Assembly: GCA_052117605.1 (NCBI GenBank)
Contig: JBQKIT010000008.1
DNA length: 64,000 nt
Origin: CAG-791 sp000431495
GTDB taxonomy: Bacteria > Bacillota > Clostridia > Lachnospirales > Lachnospiraceae
Strand: one strand, 5' to 3'
The position numbers and the translations under genes were made by a program. The notes beneath the pieces are model-generated. The model was given only the letters and a program-made list of their open reading frames with translations, was not told where the DNA came from and made no database searches. Shown here piece after piece: positions 26,015 to 34,876 of the stretch. How positions within the stretch are numbered: the first letter of the stretch is position 1; every line of letters starts with the position of its first letter.

Positions 26015-27422
26015 CTTTTTCTTTATTCCAGTAAACAAACAGTGCTGCCGAGCTCATGACCCATGTGATGGGATAGACCCAGTAAGTAATGTTGATGGTT
26101 CGAATTACCATTCCCACTCCGGCTATGATCACTATCCGGATTGCGCACCAGCACACCAGGAAGATCACCATCGGCACGTCCGCATGTCCGGCTCCCCGGA
26201 GGATTGCCGCCATGATATGCGTGTATGCACAGAGGAAGAAGAACGGTGTCACGATTCTTGCTCTGGCTACGCCGTATTGGATGACCTCCGGTGTTCTGTC
26301 AAAAGCCGCCACGAGCTGCGGGGAGAACAGGAACAGAACCAGACCGACCAGCTCCGCCAGGATCAGGCCACAGAGGACGCCAAAGTGTACGCCCTTATCC
26401 ACACGTTCCTTTTCATTTGCGCCCAGATTCTGACTCACGAAGGTCGTAAGCGCCATTGCAAAGCTGGTCACAGGGAGAAAGGCAAAGCCTTCGATTTTGC
26501 AGTAGGCCCCAATCCCTGCCATTGCCATCTCGCCATACGAATTGATGTAGGACTGAATGACCACATTGGAGAGTCCGATGATCGAATTCTGCAGGCCGGA
26601 AGGAATTCCGATCCGGACAATTTTCCAGACCATCATCCGGTTCAGACAAATGCTTCGAAGACGCAGTCGATACACCTCATTGGTCCGCATCAGACGCCCC
26701 ATCGACAGGAAGGCCGACAGAAGCTGCGAGATCACCGTTGCAAGCGCTGCTCCCGCGACTCCCATCCGAAGGCCCGCAATCAGGACAAGGTCCAGAACAA
26801 TGTTCAGGCCTGACGAAAAGATCAGGTAATACAGAGGATGCCTGCTGTCTCCCGCCGACTGAAGAATTCCTACAAAGGTGTTGTACATGATCAGGCCGGC
26901 GACACCTGCGAAATAAATCCGGAGATATGTGACCGAATCCGCCATCACCGAATCCGGCGTTCCCATCCACTGAAGGAACAGCGGAGTCAGAAGGACACCC
27001 AGAATCGTCATGGCAACGCTGCACACAAGTCCGACTGCCACAGCCGTATGTACGGCAAGCTCTGTTTCCTTCTGCTTCCTCGCACCGATATAGTGCGCAA
27101 TCACCACACCCGCGCCGATCGCAATGCCATTGAAGAATCCGATCAGAAGAAAGACCAGGTTTCCGACACTGCTGACGGCCGCAAGCGCACCGCTTCCTTC
27201 GAAATTCCCTACAATCAGGGAGTCTACCGTATTGTAAAGCTGCTGAAAAAGATTGCCGATGAATACCGGAATTGCAAAGCGTATGATCCGCTGCTTCACC
27301 GGTCCCTCTGTCATCAGGTCGCCGTAATTTGCTGTTCCCTGTGCTGTTTCCTGTTGTTCGCCGTAATTCGCTGTTTCCCGTTGTCTACCGTAGTTTGCTG
27401 CTTTCTGCTGTTCCTTACTCAT
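25995..27422 (-). CDS. MATE family efflux transporter
   Basis: 475 residues from ATG 27422, which overlaps the end of potD by 8 bases and has GGAAAG before it. Twelve membrane helices follow a hydrophilic 35-residue N-terminus with three copies of ANYG (NYGRQRE, NYGEQQE, NYGDLM). Family features include FIGNLFQQLYNTVDSLIVG in helix 1 and GIAIGAGVVIAHYIGARK in helix 2. MATE proteins export cationic or drug-like compounds with H+ or Na+. Co-transcription with a polyamine importer is notable; export of polyamines or related amines is a possibility, not a conclusion. Confidence 0.92.
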   Translation of the reverse strand: MSKEQQKAANYGRQRETANYGEQQETAQGTANYGDLMTEGPVKQRIIRFAIPVFIGNLFQQLYNTVDSLIVGNFEGSGALAAVSSVGNLVFLLIGFFNGIAIGAGVVIAHYIGARKQKETELAVHTAVAVGLVCSVAMTILGVLLTPLFLQWMGTPDSVMADSVTYLRIYFAGVAGLIMYNTFVGILQSAGDSRHPLYYLIFSSGLNIVLDLVLIAGLRMGVAGAALATVISQLLSAFLSMGRLMRTNEVYRLRLRSICLNRMMVWKIVRIGIPSGLQNSIIGLSNVVIQSYINSYGEMAMAGIGAYCKIEGFAFLPVTSFAMALTTFVSQNLGANEKERVDKGVHFGVLCGLILAELVGLVLFLFSPQLVAAFDRTPEVIQYGVARARIVTPFFFLCAYTHIMAAILRGAGHADVPMVIFLVCWCAIRIVIIAGVGMVIRTINITYWVYPITWVMSSAALFVYWNKEKGKLKPE

Positions 27423-28962
27423 TTTTCTTTCCAAAAGGATCGTTTTTCCTTGTCTTTCTTGCGAGCTGGAATTTACGGATTCCCATCCACACAATGCCCG
27501 CAATTCCGCCAATCACAAGAACCCAGCCCCAGACGGGAACCTGATTGATGTTGTAGCAGCGAACATTGATCCACATCCGGTTCGTCTGCGCGCTCTGCTC
27601 CGGGGTAAAATACCGCATGATGCTCGATCTGTGAATCGTCTCTGTACTCGGATACTGCGCACCGAGCTGGCGGTCCACCTGCTCTGCGGGCACCGTCAGG
27701 ATATAATCCTGCGGATCCCCGTCTCCGGCAAAGAAGTAGTTCACATCATACTCCACGGTGTCCGTCTCATCCTCTTCTGCCCCGTAGTTCCAGTCCAGGT
27801 ACTCGAAAATTCTCGGGTCACCGCCGCCGGAAATGAAAGAGGTATAGCCAATGTAGTACATATTCCGGATGGCATTGTCCGGGCGGGAAATGAAGTTGAT
27901 GAAGGCCTCCGCCGCCTGCTGCTTCGCCGCGTCATTTCCGATTCCGCTCCTCAGCATCACCCATCCGTCAAAATAGATGTTTGTGCTCTCTTCGGGGACG
28001 GCAAAATCCAGCTGGTAATCATCCTCGTCCGCCTGGTCCATCGTATAAACCGCATCGCCCGACCACTGGTAGTTGGCCAGAACCTTTCCGGTGATCATAT
28101 CCGCCTTTCCGGAATCGGTCTCGAACGAATACACGTTGTTCTTCATGGACTGCAGCCAGTCCTGCACCCTTGCAATCATCTCCGGCGAGGTATCGTTCAT
28201 CACGTCCTCCAGCTTCTGCTGATAATCCGGATCATTGACAAAGGCTTCGGAGGTAAGAAGATCATGCTCCAGTGCGCCGACCGCGGCAAAATAGCACTCG
28301 CGCACGCTGTCCTTAATCGTCACCCGGCGCTTGAAATCCGGATTGTTCAGAATCGTCCAGGTCGAAGCCTCTTCCTTCGTGACCTCCTCCGGATTATAGA
28401 CAATTCCGGTCACGCCCCACATGTAGCCAGCCGCATAATCGGCCCAGGGCTCCCCGTTGATGTCCTTGGTTTCGAAGATGTTCTGCAGATACGGAGAAAC
28501 TCCGTTGATGTAGTAATTGTTCGGATCCGACTTATCAAAAAAGTGATCCGAGAGCGGAACCAGCCGGTCCTCGCTGATCAGCTTCATGAACATGTATTCC
28601 GAAGGGCAGACAAGATCAAAGGTGTCCCCCAGAGTCAGCATGTTGTAGAGATCTTCATTGGTCCCGAAGGTGGAATATTCAACGTTCACCTTGACGCCAT
28701 AGGTTTCCTCATACCACTCCTCAAAGTCCTGGATCATACTGTTTTGGCCGATGATATCTCCGCTCGGAAGATCAATCGTCTCATCCTCGCCCCAGTCACC
28801 GGTGTCAATGTACTCCTCCCAGTTGCAGATGCGAAGCGTGACCGCCTTCGTTGAAGAAGTGTTCTGGGCCGCAAGACTCGTTACCGGCATCCCCGATGCC
28901 GCAGTCATTGCCGCCAGCAAAGCAGAAAACACGGCTGCAGCAGCCTTCCCGTTTCCCTTCAT
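27415..28962 (-). CDS. potD: Spermidine/putrescine ABC transporter substrate-binding protein, membrane-anchored
   Basis: 515 residues from ATG 28962, which overlaps the potC stop as ATGA. A signal peptide (about residues 1-32) precedes a PotD-like binding domain: LRICNWEEYID, then MIQDFEEWYEETYG, VEYSTFGTNEDLYN and, later, NYQWSGDAVYTMDQ and FINFISRPDNAIRN. No lipobox cysteine is present; instead, a C-terminal membrane helix (PVWGWVLVIGGIAGIVW, about 475-495) and basic tail anchor it. Classical PotD has about 350 residues, so this is a long form with an internal and C-terminal extension. It delivers polyamines to PotBC. Confidence 0.88.
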   Translation of the reverse strand: MKGNGKAAAAVFSALLAAMTAASGMPVTSLAAQNTSSTKAVTLRICNWEEYIDTGDWGEDETIDLPSGDIIGQNSMIQDFEEWYEETYGVKVNVEYSTFGTNEDLYNMLTLGDTFDLVCPSEYMFMKLISEDRLVPLSDHFFDKSDPNNYYINGVSPYLQNIFETKDINGEPWADYAAGYMWGVTGIVYNPEEVTKEEASTWTILNNPDFKRRVTIKDSVRECYFAAVGALEHDLLTSEAFVNDPDYQQKLEDVMNDTSPEMIARVQDWLQSMKNNVYSFETDSGKADMITGKVLANYQWSGDAVYTMDQADEDDYQLDFAVPEESTNIYFDGWVMLRSGIGNDAAKQQAAEAFINFISRPDNAIRNMYYIGYTSFISGGGDPRIFEYLDWNYGAEEDETDTVEYDVNYFFAGDGDPQDYILTVPAEQVDRQLGAQYPSTETIHRSSIMRYFTPEQSAQTNRMWINVRCYNINQVPVWGWVLVIGGIAGIVWMGIRKFQLARKTRKNDPFGKKNE

Positions 28963-29771
28963 CCCTTTGCTCCTTTCTCCATTCCGTTTCCGCGGCTTCT
29001 TGTCTGGTACAGATTCATTCCCAGAACAGTGACAATGACCAGCAGAAAGATCACCGTCGAAAGAGCCCACAGCGCCGTCTTGATGGTCGTCTGGGAACCC
29101 TTGGTCGCATTGACAACGTACGTACTGATGGTGTCGAACATGGCAGGCTTCGTATAGGTCGCAATAAAATAATCATCCAGAGAAAGTGTAATAGCCAGTG
29201 CGAAGCCGGACACAATTCCGGGCACAATCTGCGGAATGACCACCTGCATCAGCGCGCGGAAGGGCGTTGCCCCAAGATCCAGCGCCGCTTCATACAGACT
29301 GGAATCCATCTGCTTGATCTTCGGCAGCACCGCAAGATAAACAAACGGAGCACACAGCGTCACATGTCCGAGGATCAGCGGAATGAATGTGTCCTTGCTG
29401 ATCCGCATCACAACAACCAGAAGAATGCAGATGGAAAATCCGGTCACGACATCCGCGTTGACAACCGGAACCTGGTTCATGGTGGAAATCAGTCGTCCGA
29501 CACGCTTTCTGGAATAGAAGGCACCGATGGCTCCCATGGTCCCGAGGACGGTGGCAACCGCCGCAGACCCAATTGCAAGAAGCAGTGTTCCGGCAATCAT
29601 ATTCCGCAGCTCCTCCGTCATAAACAGCGTCGCATAATTATGAAGGGAGAAGTGCCGGATTGCACCGATGTTGGTCGAATCCGTAAAGCTGTACACTGCC
29701 AGAATCAGAATCGGCAGATAGATAAAAAGCAGTACCAGGATCAGATAAACCCACTTCCATATTTTTTTCAT
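28959..29771 (-). CDS. potC: Spermidine/putrescine ABC transporter permease
   Basis: 270 residues, six membrane helices. The permease coupling motif EAALDLGATPFRALMQVVIP is typical of the binding-protein-dependent (EAA) family and contacts PotA. The ATG shares one base with the stop of potB (TGATG). Forms the channel with PotB. Confidence 0.93.
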   Translation of the reverse strand: MKKIWKWVYLILVLLFIYLPILILAVYSFTDSTNIGAIRHFSLHNYATLFMTEELRNMIAGTLLLAIGSAAVATVLGTMGAIGAFYSRKRVGRLISTMNQVPVVNADVVTGFSICILLVVVMRISKDTFIPLILGHVTLCAPFVYLAVLPKIKQMDSSLYEAALDLGATPFRALMQVVIPQIVPGIVSGFALAITLSLDDYFIATYTKPAMFDTISTYVVNATKGSQTTIKTALWALSTVIFLLVIVTVLGMNLYQTRSRGNGMEKGAKG

Positions 29772-30562
29772 CAGAGCAGTGCACCTCCCCGGCTTGTTGA
29801 CTCGTCACCGCTATCCGTCAGCAGCGTGAACAGGCAGATGATACCAAGAAGAATCAGCGCGATCATCGATCCGCCGTTCCAGTTGTACGCAGAAAAATAG
29901 CTTCCGATCAGGCTTCCCATAATGTAGGTGCTGTTGTACAGCATGTCTAGTACCACGTAGTTGGTCATCGCCGGCAGAAATACCATGGAAATTCCGCTCA
30001 TGATTCCTGGAACCGACAAAGGAAGCGTAACACGCAGGAAGGTCTGCGCCTCATTGGCGCCAAGATCCATGGCCGCCTCGCGAAGCGCTCCGTCCAGACG
30101 GGACACGGTCGTGTAGATCGGAAGGATCATAAACGGCAGGAAATCATAGGTCATTCCGACAACCGCATTGAAAAACGGATACATCGCAAGATTTCCTTCA
30201 AACACCGTCAGGATCTCCTTCAGCGCCGTGATGCGCAGAGAGAAATTGATCCACATCGGAAGAACGAAAATCATGACAAGCGCAGATTTTGCCTTCAGTT
30301 TGCTGAACGCAAGGATGCAGGCAATCGGATACGCAAGCAGCAGGCATACCAGGGTCGTGACTACCGCAACCGCAAAGCTGTAGAACAGGGTTCCCATTGC
30401 GTTGGGATCCGTAAAAAATCCGGTAAAATTCGACAGTGTAAACTGTCCGGAGCCGTTTGTGAACGCATAGTAAAACAGAACCAGGAGAGGCGCCACCACA
30501 AACAGCATCAGATACACGGCATACGGAATGCCGAGTGATTTTCTCGTAAATTTAAAATGCAT
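29771..30562 (-). CDS. potB: Spermidine/putrescine ABC transporter permease
   Basis: 263 residues with six membrane helices and the EAA coupling motif EAAMDLGANEAQTFLRVTLP. Ribosome site AAGGAG precedes the ATG, 11 bases after potA. It pairs with PotC. Confidence 0.93.
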   Translation of the reverse strand: MHFKFTRKSLGIPYAVYLMLFVVAPLLVLFYYAFTNGSGQFTLSNFTGFFTDPNAMGTLFYSFAVAVVTTLVCLLLAYPIACILAFSKLKAKSALVMIFVLPMWINFSLRITALKEILTVFEGNLAMYPFFNAVVGMTYDFLPFMILPIYTTVSRLDGALREAAMDLGANEAQTFLRVTLPLSVPGIMSGISMVFLPAMTNYVVLDMLYNSTYIMGSLIGSYFSAYNWNGGSMIALILLGIICLFTLLTDSGDESTSRGGALL

Positions 30563-30573
30563 GTCACCGCTCC

Positions 30574-32010
30574 TTACTTCTTCAGACTGAAGGTCATCTT
30601 CTCCACCGGCATAATCAGACCGACGCGGTCCTCCATGTTCCAGAGATCTTCATCATATACAACAAAATCCTGCTCCAGCTCGGTATGAATGACATACAGA
30701 TAGTGATCGCCCTGATAGATCAGGTTGCTGATGTTTCCCTGTACCAGACCATCTTCCTGGTTGTCCGTCATTTCAATATCGCCGGGCTGAATGGACGCCA
30801 GCACACGGGTGCGGTTCAGGTCGATGGCCTCTCCGTTTCCGTCCACCAAGGTTCCGTCCTCCAGACGCTTTCCTCCCTTGATGAGCTTTGTAAGGCTTGC
30901 GTGCAGGAGCTGCCCGTTGTACTCCAGACGATAATCGCGGTTAATATCCACCGGGAAGGTGTTCGTGTGGTCCTCTGCGATCATAATATGAATGTTCTCG
31001 GGATCCAGGCGCATGCCGACGCGCTCGCCCACCTTCGGCGCATTCACGGACTGGATCATCATTTCGCTGCGTCCGCACTGCACGGTAATTTCATAGTGAA
31101 TTCCCTTGAAAATGACAGACGTCACAACACCCTGGATGATGCCGTTCTCCGGCTTGGTCACCTCGACATCCTCCGGACGGACCACCGCCGTGATGTGCGT
31201 TCCCTCCGCCACATCATCTACGCAGCTGAACTCGCCTCCGCAGAAGCGTGCCTTCAGCTTTCCGGTCATAATGCCGCTGAAAATATTACTTTCTCCGATA
31301 AAGTCCGCAACAAACGCATTCTTCGGCTCGTTGTAGATATCCTCCGGTGTTCCGATCTGCTGAATGCGTCCCTCGCTCATGACAACGATCTTATCCGACA
31401 TCGTCAGCGCTTCTTCCTGATCATGCGTCACATAAATAAAGGTAATACCGAGCTTATCGTGCATATCCTTCAGCTCGATCTGCATCTCCTGACGCATCTT
31501 CAAATCCAGAGCGCCGAGCGGTTCATCCAGAAGAAGAATCTCCGGCTCGTTCACAAGTGCTCTTGCAATCGCGATTCTCTGCTGCTGTCCGCCAGAAAGC
31601 GTTGCAACATTTCTTTCCTCAAAGCCCTCCAGATCCACCAGCGAAAGGACCTTTTTCACCTTATGCTCAATGACATCCTTCGGCGTTTTCTTCTGCTTCA
31701 GGCCGAACGCGATATTTTCATAGATATTCATATGAGGAAACAGCGCATAGCGCTGGAAAACCGTATTGATCGGCCTCTCATACGGAGGAAGATTGGTGAT
31801 GGACTTTCCGTTCAGAAGGATCTCGCCCGAGGTCGGCAGCTCAAAGCCGGCGATCATCCGGAGAGTGGTTGTTTTTCCGCATCCGGAGGGCCCGAGAAAG
31901 GTGACAAATTCTCCGCGGCGAACCTCAAGGTTGAAGTCATCCACGGCTGTGAATCCGTCGCTGAACGTTTTGGTGACGTGCTTCAGTTCGATGATGTTGC
32001 TGTTTTCCAT
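30574..32010 (-). CDS. potA: Spermidine/putrescine ABC transporter ATP-binding protein
   Basis: 478 residues. ATPase domain: Walker A GPSGCGKTTT, signature LSGGQQQRIAIARAL, Walker B ILLLDEPLGALD, H-loop VTHDQEEAL. A first TOBE-like domain covers about 270-345. Ordinary PotA ends near residue 370; here another 110 residues follow, ending in a segment (NISNLIYQGDHYLYVIHTEL) that again looks like a TOBE strand pair, so the regulatory domain seems doubled or extended. ATG follows AAGGAGAG, 16 bases after the regulator gene. Confidence 0.93.
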   Translation of the reverse strand: MENSNIIELKHVTKTFSDGFTAVDDFNLEVRRGEFVTFLGPSGCGKTTTLRMIAGFELPTSGEILLNGKSITNLPPYERPINTVFQRYALFPHMNIYENIAFGLKQKKTPKDVIEHKVKKVLSLVDLEGFEERNVATLSGGQQQRIAIARALVNEPEILLLDEPLGALDLKMRQEMQIELKDMHDKLGITFIYVTHDQEEALTMSDKIVVMSEGRIQQIGTPEDIYNEPKNAFVADFIGESNIFSGIMTGKLKARFCGGEFSCVDDVAEGTHITAVVRPEDVEVTKPENGIIQGVVTSVIFKGIHYEITVQCGRSEMMIQSVNAPKVGERVGMRLDPENIHIMIAEDHTNTFPVDINRDYRLEYNGQLLHASLTKLIKGGKRLEDGTLVDGNGEAIDLNRTRVLASIQPGDIEMTDNQEDGLVQGNISNLIYQGDHYLYVIHTELEQDFVVYDEDLWNMEDRVGLIMPVEKMTFSLKK

Positions 32011-32026
32011 AATTCTCTCCTTATAA

Positions 32027-32584
32027 TCAAAACTCCGGCGGTGTGCTGATCCAGAGATATTTTGCAGGGCGGTTGCCCGGATTGGAAATACGGTGTCTTT
32101 TGGTTGTACGGTAGTAAAAGCTCTCTCCGGCCTTCACCCGATACACCTTGTCGCCGAGATATACATTCAGCCGTCCGCTCATCACATAGCCGAACTCTTC
32201 TCCGGAATGCGGCTTGTCCTCTTCCAGCGTCTGATGCGGCTGGATTTCCACAAGGAGCGGCTCCATCTGAAACTTCTGTGCCGAAGGGATCAGCCATGTC
32301 GTCCGGTTCTCCTGATCGTCCACCTTCTGAAAGCAATCTGCTTCCGTAAAAACAACCTGCTCCTCTGCGCCTTCCTTGAAGAACTCCGCAGGCGAGGACC
32401 CCAGGCATTCAATCAGATCCAGGAGCGTCACAACAGAGGGAGAAACCTGTCCCCGCTCCAGCTGTGAAATAAAGCCCTTCGTCAGCTCCGTCCGGTCCGC
32501 CAGCTCCTGCTGCGTAAGCCCGTTCCGGTTGCGCAGATCCTTGATCTTACGGCCTATTTGTTCATTTATCTGTTCCTGTTCCAT
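32027..32584 (-). CDS. XRE-family regulator with C-terminal cupin domain
   Basis: 185 residues. The N-terminal helix-turn-helix (LRNRNGLTQQELADRTELTK, then GFISQLERGQVSPSV) is followed by a cupin sensor domain (about 105-180) with HSGEEFGYVMSGRL and SFYYRTTKRHRISN. This is the PuuR/SinR-like architecture used to sense polyamines or amino acids. It is the first gene of the pot operon, and a direct repeat inside the promoter upstream is a fitting operator, so negative autoregulation is likely. Ribosome site GGGAGG. Confidence 0.92.
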   Translation of the reverse strand: MEQEQINEQIGRKIKDLRNRNGLTQQELADRTELTKGFISQLERGQVSPSVVTLLDLIECLGSSPAEFFKEGAEEQVVFTEADCFQKVDDQENRTTWLIPSAQKFQMEPLLVEIQPHQTLEEDKPHSGEEFGYVMSGRLNVYLGDKVYRVKAGESFYYRTTKRHRISNPGNRPAKYLWISTPPEF

Positions 32585-32640
32585 ATCTGCCTCCCTTGCG
32601 GCCCCGGAATTTCTCTCACAGACAGTAAACCTGAAATATT

Positions 32641-32696
32641 CTATTGCTAAACTTTCAGTCCACGGACGATTATACTATTACTAAACTCCATGTCAA
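32641..32696 (-). promoter_or_regulatory. pot operon promoter with a duplicated operator
   Basis: On the minus strand TTGACA (32691-32696) and TATAAT (32669-32674) are both consensus with 16 bases between. AGTTTAGTAATAG lies in that spacer (32675-32687) and AGTTTAGCAATAG recurs just after the expected start point (32641-32653), 34 bases away, about three helical turns. Occupation of either would block RNA polymerase; the XRE-cupin protein is the obvious candidate. Confidence 0.75.
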
Positions 32697-32744
32697 TTAT
32701 CAGCGTGATCTTTTCTCCGGGATTTTTCCGGAGTTTTTCTTTAA

Positions 32745-32773
32745 TTGTCTTTTCCGAAAAGCCTTCCTATAAT
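32745..32773 (+). promoter_or_regulatory. SigA-type promoter of the RNA methyltransferase gene
   Basis: TTGTCT (32745-32750) and TATAAT (32768-32773) with a 17-base spacer. A short hairpin with TCCGG/CCGGA arms and a T-run (about 32715-32738) lies just upstream and could insulate it from the divergent pot promoter. Confidence 0.7.
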
Positions 32774-32826
32774 AATAACGTCACTTTCCAAAACAGATTC
32801 GAAACAGATTCATTGTGGATATTTTT

Positions 32827-34011
32827 ATGATGCAGACTTTTGAACTGATTGCTCCCTGCCATTTCGGTCTTGAGAGCGTTGTAAAAAATGAGATTTATGA
32901 TCTCGGATATGAAATCACCGAGGTCGACGATGGCCGTGTCACCTTTGAGGGCGACGCGGAGGCCATTGTCCGCGCCAACCTTTCCCTGCGGACGGCGGAG
33001 CGCGTTCTTCTGAAGATCGGTTCCTTCCATGCGGAAACCTTTGAGGATTTGTTTCAGGGAACCCGCGCACTTCCCTGGGAGGAGCTTCTTCCCAAGGATG
33101 CCAGATTCTGGGTCACCAAGGCTTCCAGCGTCAAATCAAAGCTCTTTTCTCCCTCCGACATTCAGTCGGTGATGAAAAAGGCCATGGTTTCCCGCATGTC
33201 CGAGCACTACGGCCTGACACAGTTCCCGGAAACCGGGGCTTCCTATCCGGTTCGTGTTTTTATTAAGAAGGATGAGGTTACCGTCGCCGTTGATACCACG
33301 GGAGAGTCCCTCCACAAGCGCGGCTACCGCAAGTACAAAGTGCAGGCACCCATTGCCGAGAACCTTGCCGCAGGCCTCATTGCACTTACGCCGTGGCGTC
33401 CGGGGCGAATGCTGGTGGATCCCTTCTGCGGCTCCGGCACCTTTTTGATCGAGGCCGCCATGATCAGCGCCCACATTGCCCCCGGCCTGAGCCGCAGCTT
33501 CACCGCCGAAGCCTGGACCGATCTGCTTCCCGCTTCTTTATGGGCAGAAATCCGCGAAGAGCTTCGCGGCGAAATCGATCTCTCGGTTCCCTGCGATCTT
33601 CAGGGCTATGACATCGACAGGGATGCCATCTACGCGGCCCGCGAGAACGCAAAGCTTGCCGGCGTTGCAGACCTGATTCACTTTCAGGTGCGGCCGGTCG
33701 CCGAGCTTTCCCATCCCCGCTCCTATGGCTTTATCATCACCAACCCGCCCTACGGCGAACGTCTGGAAAAGGGACAGGATCAGGATCTCCTGCTTCTGTA
33801 TAAAACTCTCGGCGAACGTTTTCAGGCTCTTTCGTCCTGGTCACTGTATGTCATCACCTCCTTCTCCGGTGCGGAGAAGGCTCTTGGACTGAAGGCACAG
33901 AAAAATCGCAAGATCTATAACGGTATGATCAAGACCTATTTCTATATGTTCCCGGGTCCGAAGCCCAAGGCCGGCATTTCCCGCCGGCCCGGCAGTAAGG
34001 AAGAATATTGA
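32827..34011 (+). CDS. THUMP-domain class I SAM-dependent RNA methyltransferase (RlmL/YpsC type)
   Basis: About 394 residues. N-terminal FELIAPCHFGLESVVKNEI opens the ferredoxin-like/THUMP part that binds RNA; the C-terminal Rossmann domain (UPF0020) has LVDPFCGSGTFLIEAA for SAM binding and the catalytic NPPYGERL for N2-guanine methylation. The family modifies 23S rRNA guanines. The start is uncertain: GTG 32815, ATG 32827 and ATG 32830 are all in frame, and no clear ribosome site decides. Homologues begin at MQTFEL-like sequence, so I favour one of the ATGs. Confidence 0.9.
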   Translation: MMQTFELIAPCHFGLESVVKNEIYDLGYEITEVDDGRVTFEGDAEAIVRANLSLRTAERVLLKIGSFHAETFEDLFQGTRALPWEELLPKDARFWVTKASSVKSKLFSPSDIQSVMKKAMVSRMSEHYGLTQFPETGASYPVRVFIKKDEVTVAVDTTGESLHKRGYRKYKVQAPIAENLAAGLIALTPWRPGRMLVDPFCGSGTFLIEAAMISAHIAPGLSRSFTAEAWTDLLPASLWAEIREELRGEIDLSVPCDLQGYDIDRDAIYAARENAKLAGVADLIHFQVRPVAELSHPRSYGFIITNPPYGERLEKGQDQDLLLLYKTLGERFQALSSWSLYVITSFSGAEKALGLKAQKNRKIYNGMIKTYFYMFPGPKPKAGISRRPGSKEEY

Positions 34012-34075
34012 GGTAACATTGGCCTGACCTTGCTCTGGCGTCCAGTCGCCGCCGGGCTGATATTGAGGTGACAGC

Positions 34076-34780
34076 ATGAAGGTACAGATTGTTTTTGCAA
34101 CAGGAAACGCAGATAAGGTCCGTGAGATCCGTGAAATCATCCAGGATCCGGAGGCCTCCGTCTACAGCATGAAGGAGCTTGGCATTTCTTCCGATCCGGA
34201 GGAAACCGGTACAACCTTTGAAGAGAACGCACGGATCAAGGCAAGGGCAGTTGCAGACATCCTGCTCGAAGACCCGGCCCGTTATCTGCAGGATCTCTCC
34301 ACCCCCATCGCCGTCCTCTCGGATGACTCCGGGCTTGTGGTCGATGCACTCGGCGGAGCTCCCGGCATTTATTCTGCACGGTTTCTCGGCCGCGACACCT
34401 CCTATACCGAAAAGATGAATTACATTCTTTCCGGGCTGAAGGACAAAACCGGCGATGAGCGGAGTGCACGCTTCGTCTGCGCCTGTACCGCCGTCTTACT
34501 TCCGGCTCCGGAAAGCGCAGCATCTGGATCCGCAGCTCTCGAACCTGCAGACCGCGAAGGCGCAGCTCCTGAAGTCCGGGAAATCGTCGTAACCGAAACA
34601 ATGGAAGGGCAGATTGCCGATCGCATTGCCGGCGAGCACGGCTTTGGCTATGACCCGGTCTTCTATCTTCCGGAATACGGAAAAACAAGTGCCGAGCTGA
34701 CCGATGAAGAGAAAAACGCCATCTCTCATCGCGGCAAGGCCTTCCGCGCCATGACGGCCCGCTTAAGAGATCTTCTGTAA
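34076..34780 (+). CDS. rdgB: Non-canonical purine NTP pyrophosphatase (RdgB/HAM1, ITPase)
   Basis: 234 residues. It hydrolyses dITP/XTP to monophosphates to keep them out of nucleic acids. Motifs: IVFATGNADKVREI at the N-terminus, SDDSGLVVDALGGAPGIYSA in the centre, and GFGYDPVFYLPEYGKTSAEL with SHRGKAFRAM at the end. A stretch of about 35 residues rich in Ala, Glu and Ser (around 143-180) is inserted between conserved strands and is absent from typical 195-205-residue relatives. Ribosome site GAGGTG is part of a 14-base element also found at 34005. Confidence 0.93.
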   Translation: MKVQIVFATGNADKVREIREIIQDPEASVYSMKELGISSDPEETGTTFEENARIKARAVADILLEDPARYLQDLSTPIAVLSDDSGLVVDALGGAPGIYSARFLGRDTSYTEKMNYILSGLKDKTGDERSARFVCACTAVLLPAPESAASGSAALEPADREGAAPEVREIVVTETMEGQIADRIAGEHGFGYDPVFYLPEYGKTSAELTDEEKNAISHRGKAFRAMTARLRDLL

Positions 34781-34876
34781 AAGGTGTCCCCGGGGAGCAG
34801 GCTTCCCGGCTGCGGATTCCCGGAAAACTGCCTGCAGAAGATCAATTTGGAAGAATGATTGGAAAGCTTATTGAAT

